Below, piece by piece: positions 22,766 to 28,479 of a stretch of DNA of 28,479 bases (position 1 is its first letter; every line of letters begins with the position of its first letter). Source of the stretch: Branchiostoma floridae. Its lineage: Eukaryota; Chordata; Leptocardii; Amphioxiformes; Branchiostomatidae. Location of the stretch: contig NC_049981.1 of the NCBI RefSeq assembly GCF_000003815.2, positions 19,128,496 through 19,156,974 of the forward strand. Reading direction: 5' to 3'. Both the position numbers and the translations under genes were made by a program. Below the pieces are notes generated by a model. That model was not told the origin of the DNA. It saw nothing but the letters and a program-made list of their open reading frames with translations, and did not search any database.

Positions 22766-25251
22766 CATTTCTTTTTGTGGCACATTCATAAATGGTTATA
22801 TCCATAAATTCATATCATCACAGTACAGGGAGATGAATAAAGAGACTCTTTTTTTTACACAACCCTTGCTTGATTAAAATATTGCCACTCGTGTTTTGGT
22901 ACCATCTGTTAATTCTGACTGGTTCACATCGCACCTCATCTATAGGTGTCACTGCTTGCAGATGCAGTCCTAAACATTAAGTATTCGTATACAGTGATTG
23001 TTTTATGATATGTTTCCAATACGGTTCAAAATATAAAGGCTGTGTAAAAAGTGTCTCTTTCTTATTTGACTTACCAACCTGATGAAACTATCCATGGAGT
23101 GCAGGGTGATGTTACTTACATCTTCATACACTAGAGCCCTCCACCTACTCCCAATGATCAGCAGTCAATGTCTATCGGAATATCTGTAAATCACAGGTTT
23201 ATCTAGTTGAAACACCTGTCGTGCATGGCTGGACCTCTGGATCCACCTGTTACCTGGGACACTTTCCTTACCCAACATTCACCCAATACTCATCACCAAC
23301 CAAGTCCTCAGAACATACTAATATTAGGTTCATGAAATCCCAGTACACTAAAAAGATGTATGATGGGGAAATCAAGGCCTAGTGGTGATAACTTAGAATC
23401 TAATTGATACTAATCGTGGCCCAAGGGAGGTTAGGGTGAGCTCTGAGAAAACATGATGAACCCCTTCTGTTTTATTTGCCCTGCCAATTACATGCCCACC
23501 ATACCATGTCACACAGCTGTTTGGGTTGGAGATCTAGGTTACTTACTACTCTGACATGGTGCGATGTATCAACGTCTTGCAGAATCTGGCTTGCAATGTA
23601 TGGAATAGTGACACAAATTTCAAACAGAGAGTGTACATAGTATGTTTATTTTCCACATGTTTACACAATGTTCATAGAAAATTCTGTCTACCATATCAGT
23701 TTGTCTTGGAGAGACCACTGCTGCTTGGTTACCCACAATCCCCAGGGTTTTCTCTTTATTACACTTATATGACCTGCAATATTTTCTAGAACGGGATTTG
23801 ATAATGATGAAGAGCATTCAATAACACACTGACCTTTGCTACCTTGAGCAATAACACCGGAATTACGATATGACTTTTTGCAACCTAAGAAGATCATTGA
23901 TCTATATCACATCTAATATTTGTAAAAATGTAGTAGACAAATTTTTATACATCGTTGTGCTTGCTAAAGCAGAGCAGGCTGTGCAACTGATATTTCTAAT
24001 TTAGGACTTAGTAGGACAAACAACAGCATATAACATCAGTTTCACTCTTGCAACTATATGCACTAATGCACAAAGAAAGACTGGTAAACCTGTCCTTTGG
24101 CAACACCAAATCAAAACTTGAAAAGAAAACACATTCCTTTTAAGGTCACTTCTCCAGAAGAAAGTAAGAGATTTTGAAGGTTGAAACCCGAGTCGTAGCT
24201 ATTAGCTAATAGGTGAAAGATTAAGGTACTTTTCAGCCAGGTCTCTACCATACCTTAAGTATAGGAATGTGCAGCACCTATGTTAGATGTGAAAATTACA
24301 TTCCCACTTCAGAACAAGTCAGCAAGATCGTTCGTTGTCACTGAACTGTGAAACCCTTTCTGTGTAGAGTGCAATATCCACATGGAGATGATATCAGTGT
24401 TGTGGCCTTAGTTCAGTTGGTGCCTTGCATAGCTGCTGGCATCTAGCCATGGATGCTTGTAAGTGCAGCAGGGGCTACCTTAGGTCAACTGTGACACTGC
24501 AATGCAGACAATAATTCTCTGCACCAGAACTCATATATCAAACAACAAATCAGCATATTGAAGCCTTGTTTATACCAAACACAAAACTTATTTTACAAAT
24601 TGCATGGCATTCACATACAAGCTATCTATTATTGTATGACATTCATATACAAATGTAACCTGCTTTAGAAACTTGTGCAGTCAAAATATTCATGTTGCCA
24701 ATTGACTGTTACATGTATCACACCATAACAATTGTCACATGGGGAATCTCCCATACTGTTGGGAAATTTCTGAACAGAGTCTTGTCAATAACCTCAATAC
24801 AATCACCAAACATATTTATTCCCCTTGCACCGAGGTAATACATAGCACAAAGGCTTAATGACATTGGCTTCTGTCACAAGCTATCTATCTGGCAGTATTT
24901 AGGGTTCAAAATACTGTGCACTTAAATGTATACATATTTCCCTACCATGTAATTACCTAGTACACATGTTGATAGAGTACAGTGATGAAAAATATTCTTA
25001 TTGAAAAGGAAAGAAGCATCTATCCTGTATACACGAGTCAAACCAAACTCAGGCATTTAGACTACTGGCTGTCTCAATACTACTGAAATCAGCTTAGCGG
25101 GGTTGTTCATGTGTGCCATTCAGTGAAAGTGTGACTGTACACACAGTACACTACACACAGTCATGGTTTGAGATACTCAGTATGCTGAAGAGGAAGAAAG
25201 AAAGCCTTCATTCTCTTCCTCACAATACGGGTATACAAAAAAAACACTACC
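22766..25251. other. AT-rich DNA with no gene called
   Basis: Contains a 14-bp palindrome CTATTAGCTAATAG (24199-24212) and, near 24405-24450, a TGGCCTTAGTTCAGTTGGT word resembling a tRNA box A without a matching box B. A minus-strand TTG|GTAAGT donor-like site lies near 23070, preceded by a chance-length open frame. Frames at 23556-23897 are open on both strands without protein features. Confidence 0.45.
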
Positions 25252-25315
25252 TATACTATACACGGCTATAGTATATTTTTTTAATCCATGAATATATATT
25301 CATGGAGTAAAAAAA
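25252..25315. repeat. Two adjacent perfect or near-perfect hairpins
   Basis: The first hairpin is TATACTATA (25252-25260), a 6-nt loop, then TATAGTATA (25267-25275). The second is a 20-bp perfect palindrome CCATGAATATATATTCATGG (25286-25305), extended by a T-run on the left and an A-run on the right into a 40-nt stem (25276-25315) with one mismatch. There is no gap between the hairpins. Confidence 0.9.
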
Positions 25316-27162
25316 ATGTTGAAATAAATATCAGTTTTTAAGTTAAACTTTAAAGGAGTCGCTGTTTTACCAAACCTGGCTGTATAGGGCATTCAGTTTG
25401 TTTATACATCATTACATGTAAGTTGTAACTTGTTTGTTGTAGGGAATAAAACTCCCACCTTCAACTTGAAATTAACAGCCTTTAACCTGAACATCAACAA
25501 CTTGCAAGTTTACAATTACAGGTTAGAATGACATAGGTTCAATATTTAAAATCATATATTGAAGAAAGAAGATAAAAAGATTTTGACTCCAATAAAGGTT
25601 TACTTTCAATCATAGTCCATGCTATATTTACCTTGAACAAAAGTAGGACAGCATGATATCAGCGGCTCCATCAAACAACACCCTGTACTACCATCCTGAA
25701 TGCATATTATCAATAAAATATACATTTATGATGCTTAATGACATATGAAACTTACAATCTCTGGCCCACCTTTAAAACTTATATAGAGAGAGCCCGAACA
25801 CTTCAGACCCCCTTATCTACATGTGTACGTACATGTTCACCACACCGGAACCTCAAAGTTGTTTTAATGGCTAGAGATCCTGGACATGTTGGTCTGGTGC
25901 ATGTGGGGTAGAGGGAGAAGGGATGCCTTCCAAGGAAAACCACAGGAAAAGGCATCACCCCATTGGTATACAATGCCATGCCCATAGCACAATGGATGCT
26001 AAAACAATAGCCTAATACACCTGGAATGAGTATGAACAAATTCCATGGCACAAAGCTGACTTGATTAGCAGCTAGCAGTCAGCTAGAGGTACATGTAGAC
26101 TCTCCAGAGGGAGTGGCTGTCCATCACAGAGATGCCTAAAAAAAGTGTAGCCGAAAACCTGCCGTAAGTTTCGTGCGCTGTCAAAGTACAGTGCGGAACG
26201 CTACCGTTAAATGAAATATATATCTGTACAGCTTCAATCACAGTTATAAGGATGCATACAAGATCTTAACTTGTTTTTGATGAGTTCACTGTAAAATGTA
26301 CATTGACAAAAGCCATGCGCATCCACTTAGAACGGCTGTCGAAGTATGGCCCCCTCCCGTTACCCTACTTGGAGACAAAAATGGTCCATGTGTAAGATCT
26401 GTAGGAATCCACAGTGTGATATCACTCTACCACTGAATTGTTACCCTGTTGATATCAGAAACAGGAACATCAAACAAAAACATGAATCTAGGTTGTCTCC
26501 CTGAACCCTACAGAATCCAAAGTGAACACTTAGTAAATTACTGCAGTAAATTACAGGCACAATTTGTAACTGTGCCAAAAACATAAACTATATTAGACAC
26601 TATCTGAACACATCATTACACCATATTGCATCCATATAATGGGTTTACATCACCAGGACATACCTGGTATAATAATATATAATTGCAAGCTCAGCTCCCA
26701 TGGCTAAGGTAACTTGTGAAACGATGAATAGTATTGTCATAAATCATGTTGAGACCCCATTTCATTACCACTCATTGCATTGTCATGGTTACATGACAAG
26801 CATCTCCATAGCAAGTCACTCGTAATGGACATTAACGTAACCTCTACTGTGTCACATCAATGTTTGACCTTCCCCAATTGTCCCACATAAAAATTCATTA
26901 CCCTCGCTGCTTCAGCCCAGCTCTGACACGTCAGGAACATGTGCTAGAATTTATTACCTACATTAGAAATGTAATGGCACAAATGGCTTTCCTGAATGAT
27001 GGGATGGTGTCAGCTAGCTGTCAGTACATGGTGGCAAGCTATGGGTTGTTTCTGATCAGTACTGTGGAAATGTCTGGAGGATGGCTGGAAGGTTGAATGT
27101 GATTGTGATGTTCACAGCTGATTTGGTTCACTCACCTTGTGTCGTGTGTACTTGCTATTGTT
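25316..27162. other. Non-coding stretch, no gene called
   Basis: Ordinary AT-rich sequence with scattered short CpG-containing patches (26150-26220, 26320-26370). A TCTCCATAGCAA word near 26803 is weakly RFX-like. No element or gene is recognisable. Confidence 0.45.
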
Positions 27163-27336
27163 NNNNNNNNNNNNNNNNNNNNNNNNNNNNNNNNNNNNNN
27201 NNNNNNNNNNNNNNNNNNNNNNNNNNNNNNNNNNNNNNNNNNNNNNNNNNNNNNNNNNNNNNNNNNNNNNNNNNNNNNNNNNNNNNNNNNNNNNNNNNNN
27301 NNNNNNNNNNNNNNNNNNNNNNNNNNNNNNNNNNNN
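27163..27336. other. Assembly gap, 174 N
   Basis: An unresolved run of N. Open frames that cross it are meaningless. The sequence to its right, 27337-27700, is rich in pyrimidine and CA runs. Confidence 0.99.
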
Positions 27337-28085
27337 ACTGGATGTTAAGTATAAATACAAACATTCAGCAGGCATTATTTCCACGTATTGTAGGCTATGT
27401 CCTAAAGTGAAACAGGTGTTCTTTGAATGAATTCATACAGCCGTCTATAACGTTACCTCCCCCCTCCCTCCTTCCATCACAAATCAGACACATTCTACAC
27501 ACACAGAAATACAGGCACACATGCTTACAGCCTCCATATACTAGCAAACACACCATATGTACCAGATCTTACGTGTAAGAAGGAGATGCACGTTCATTTT
27601 CAGACACACCCTCCCACCCCACACACGTACACACACACAAGGCACCGCTATAATACAGCCAACAGTCCCTACAAGTTTTGCATGTCAACTATACGGAGGT
27701 GAAATATTCAAGGAGTTGCAAAATCTTGACCCTGTAAAGACATATCGCCATAGCAGAACCTTAGAGCCAAACGGAAGGCGGATCTGGGAGGAAGTTATTT
27801 AGGAGACGATTGTTGCAGACGTCCGACTTGGCGGACGGAACAAGTAGTAGGGCCGCCTAAAGTATGGAGGGGGGGGGGGGCGTTGGTAAACATCAGTCCT
27901 CCCACGGCCATGTTCACGTCAAGTGCTTGGAAAACAGCAACCCAAGTCAACGGGCTATTCCAAACTTGTACCATATCTGGTCAAGACGATTGTAGATCAA
28001 TCCCTTGCGATGGGAAATGAAGCGATCCCTACGCGCGCGTGGACGGTAGACATTTAGAAGAGACCAAAACAAGAGGTAGAACCTC
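27337..28085. other. CA/pyrimidine-rich then CpG-rich start of the first intron
   Basis: Contains CCTCCCCCCTCCCTCC-type and ACACAC-type low complexity (27460-27640), a run of twelve G (27869-27880) and ACGCGCGCGT (28031-28040). Rising CpG content towards 28100 fits the flank of a promoter. The 81-codon plus-strand frame at 27557-27802 shows no protein features. Confidence 0.5.
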
Positions 28086-28087
28086 AC

Positions 28088-28123
28088 CTGGGACTGGGAG
28101 TCCTTGTCATCCGGCGACGACAT
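28088..28123 (-). CDS. First coding exon (12 codons) of an unrecognised minus-strand gene
   Basis: Reading leftwards from the ATG at 28123-28121, the exon encodes MSSPDDKDSQSQ and ends in CAG followed by a strong splice donor (CAG|GTGAGG; GT at 28087-28086). The exon ends in phase 0. In the same frame upstream there is a TGA before any other ATG, so this is the first usable Met of its frame. The surroundings (28030-28420) are CpG-rich compared with the AT-rich rest of the window, as expected of a 5' exon and promoter. The peptide is short, acidic and Ser/Gln-rich, with no recognisable domain, signal peptide or membrane segment. The next supported coding segment in this orientation is about 20 kb away at 7865-7704 and can accept a phase-0 junction. 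Because only 12 codons are visible, the family cannot be named. The donor and composition are what I see; the gene itself is inferred. Confidence 0.62.
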
Positions 28124-28210
28124 TATAGCGGTGCAAGTCGTCGTCTGCAGCCCTCAGTGCCAACTCTGGCTCGTATCTGCACGATGGAAGGTCAGGCAGT
28201 CCTCAGGGTA

Positions 28211-28369
28211 TCAGGATGCCCTGGTTGGAGACCGTAGACTCCGGCAGATCTGCTGGAAACACGCCGCAAAGCGAAGGAAAACTTCCGACTTGCAGCAGCG
28301 ACTTGTCCAGGGCGCGCAAACCAGTCTCGGCATGTACCATGTGAACACCTTGAAGGGGTGGTGCAACAT
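28211..28369 (-). other. Possible upstream ORF in the 5' leader of exon 1
   Basis: If transcription starts in or upstream of the 28390-28425 block, the leader contains an ATG at 28369-28367 opening a 52-codon frame that stops at TGA 28213-28211. This lies 87 nt before the main ATG and in the same frame. The peptide starts MLHHPFKVFTWYMPRL and is Cys/Arg-rich, with no recognisable family. It could dampen translation of the main frame. It is irrelevant if the transcription start lies to the left of it. Confidence 0.25.
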
Positions 28370-28389
28370 TACTCTCTGACGACCACGAA

Positions 28390-28425
28390 ATTGGAATATG
28401 ACCTGACGTTGCGACGTTGCACGTG
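28390..28425 (-). promoter_or_regulatory. Promoter-like cluster: CACGTG, tandem GACGTTGC, CCAAT
   Basis: Reading on the minus strand towards the exon-1 ATG, there is a palindromic CACGTG (28425-28420) overlapping the first of two exact tandem GCAACGTC octamers (28420-28413 and 28412-28405). The second octamer continues into ACGTCA, a CRE-like half-site. A CCAAT box follows at 28394-28390. The cluster is about 270-300 bp upstream of the ATG and CpG-containing. No TATA box is obvious beside it. Motif identity is seen; promoter function is inferred. Confidence 0.4.
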
Positions 28426-28479
28426 AGTTAAAAGAATAGCAATGAAAAACATATACATCAACGTCTTTAAATCTTATTA

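Larger units (their letters stand above)
7866..28087 (-). other. Probable 20-kb 5' intron of the minus-strand gene
   Basis: This is the interval between the two supported coding segments. It starts with donor GTGAGG at 28087 and, under the internal-exon model, ends with CTCAG at 7866. It is AT-rich and carries the SINEs, MITEs, tandem arrays and LINE tail described separately. I found no further coding exon in it that is more than a chance open frame. If the 7.7-kb exon is instead an alternative first exon, this interval is still the intron of the distal transcript, but it also contains a second promoter just right of 7838. Confidence 0.5.

Noticed and set aside
23050-23170. Minus-strand frame ending MDSFIRL before TTG|GTAAGT, a possible third first exon
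   Set aside because: The frame stays open past the donor and to the left of the ATG for a length expected by chance. There is no CpG enrichment and the start context is poor.
24405-24470. tRNA-like box A, TGGCCTTAGTTCAGTTGGT
   Set aside because: No matching box B or cloverleaf could be found downstream, so neither a tRNA gene nor a SINE head is supported.
27081-27430. Open frames crossing the N run
   Set aside because: They are open only because N has no stop codons.
28104-28379. 91-codon plus-strand frame at the right end
   Set aside because: It covers the leader and first exon on the opposite strand. The minus strand has the upstream stop, start and donor; the plus frame has no splice signals or recognisable family.
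1-28479. CRISPR array, bacterial operon, integrated virus or toxin locus
   Set aside because: There are no direct-repeat/spacer arrays, no ribosome-binding-site-led gene strings, and no polymerase, integrase or capsid-like frames. Base composition, SINE/LINE tails and splice sites all point to an animal genome.

Overview
The window is eukaryotic, AT-rich and almost entirely non-coding. The repeat content suggests an invertebrate deuterostome, most probably a cephalochordate (Branchiostoma). Supporting repeats are tRNA-derived SINE-like copies, a non-LTR retrotransposon tail of the 'GGGGAGAACTAGGACAAGCC' type, several small foldback/MITE elements and ATGCAAAT-rich tandem arrays. The organism call rests on my recognition of these repeat styles; no search was run.

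Only one gene can be supported, on the minus strand. Its first coding exon is near the right end (28123 down to 28088; MSSPDDKDSQSQ, donor CAG|GTGAGG), behind a CpG-rich leader and a promoter-like block at about 28390-28425 (CCAAT, a tandem GACGTTGC pair, CACGTG). A second coding segment lies 20 kb downstream in transcription (7865 or 7838 down to 7704, donor CAG|GTAGGT). It encodes a Cys-containing, strongly basic stretch, MFRRCNCFRLRKKGR..., followed by an acidic Ser/Thr/Pro tail. Both donors are phase 0. The downstream segment is therefore either internal exon 2, through a phase-0 acceptor at 7866, or an alternative first exon starting at its own ATG. I do not recognise the protein, and the rest of the gene must lie left of the window or in short exons I could not call.

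Layout: 1-3900, unannotated AT-rich DNA; 3961-4700, a 43-bp minisatellite with a 210-bp higher-order repeat; 4700-5660, a mosaic of diverged local duplications plus a reversed repeat fragment; 6900-9100, a low-repeat neighbourhood around the 7.7-kb exon that looks like candidate conserved non-coding DNA; 9100-13000, nothing definite; 13000-13350, SINE; 14294-14516, MITE with 12-bp flanking direct repeats; 15409-15440, solo foldback end; 16480-16700 and 20390-20600, fragments of a dispersed repeat; 17361-17470, a short degenerate CAACTCGGCC-type repeat; 17754-17981, foldback element; 18230-18540, LINE 3' tail; 19363-19640, reversed SINE-like copy; 21426-22765, a 1.34-kb repeat containing a 246-bp array of paired octamers; 25252-25315, two adjacent hairpins; 27163-27336, assembly gap; 27337-28479, promoter-proximal DNA and exon 1.

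Nearly all reading frames of 60-120 codons here have no supporting structure and are treated as chance. The most interesting material is the two-exon minus-strand gene start with its unresolved start model, the regular octamer-hairpin array, and the intact small inverted-repeat elements.
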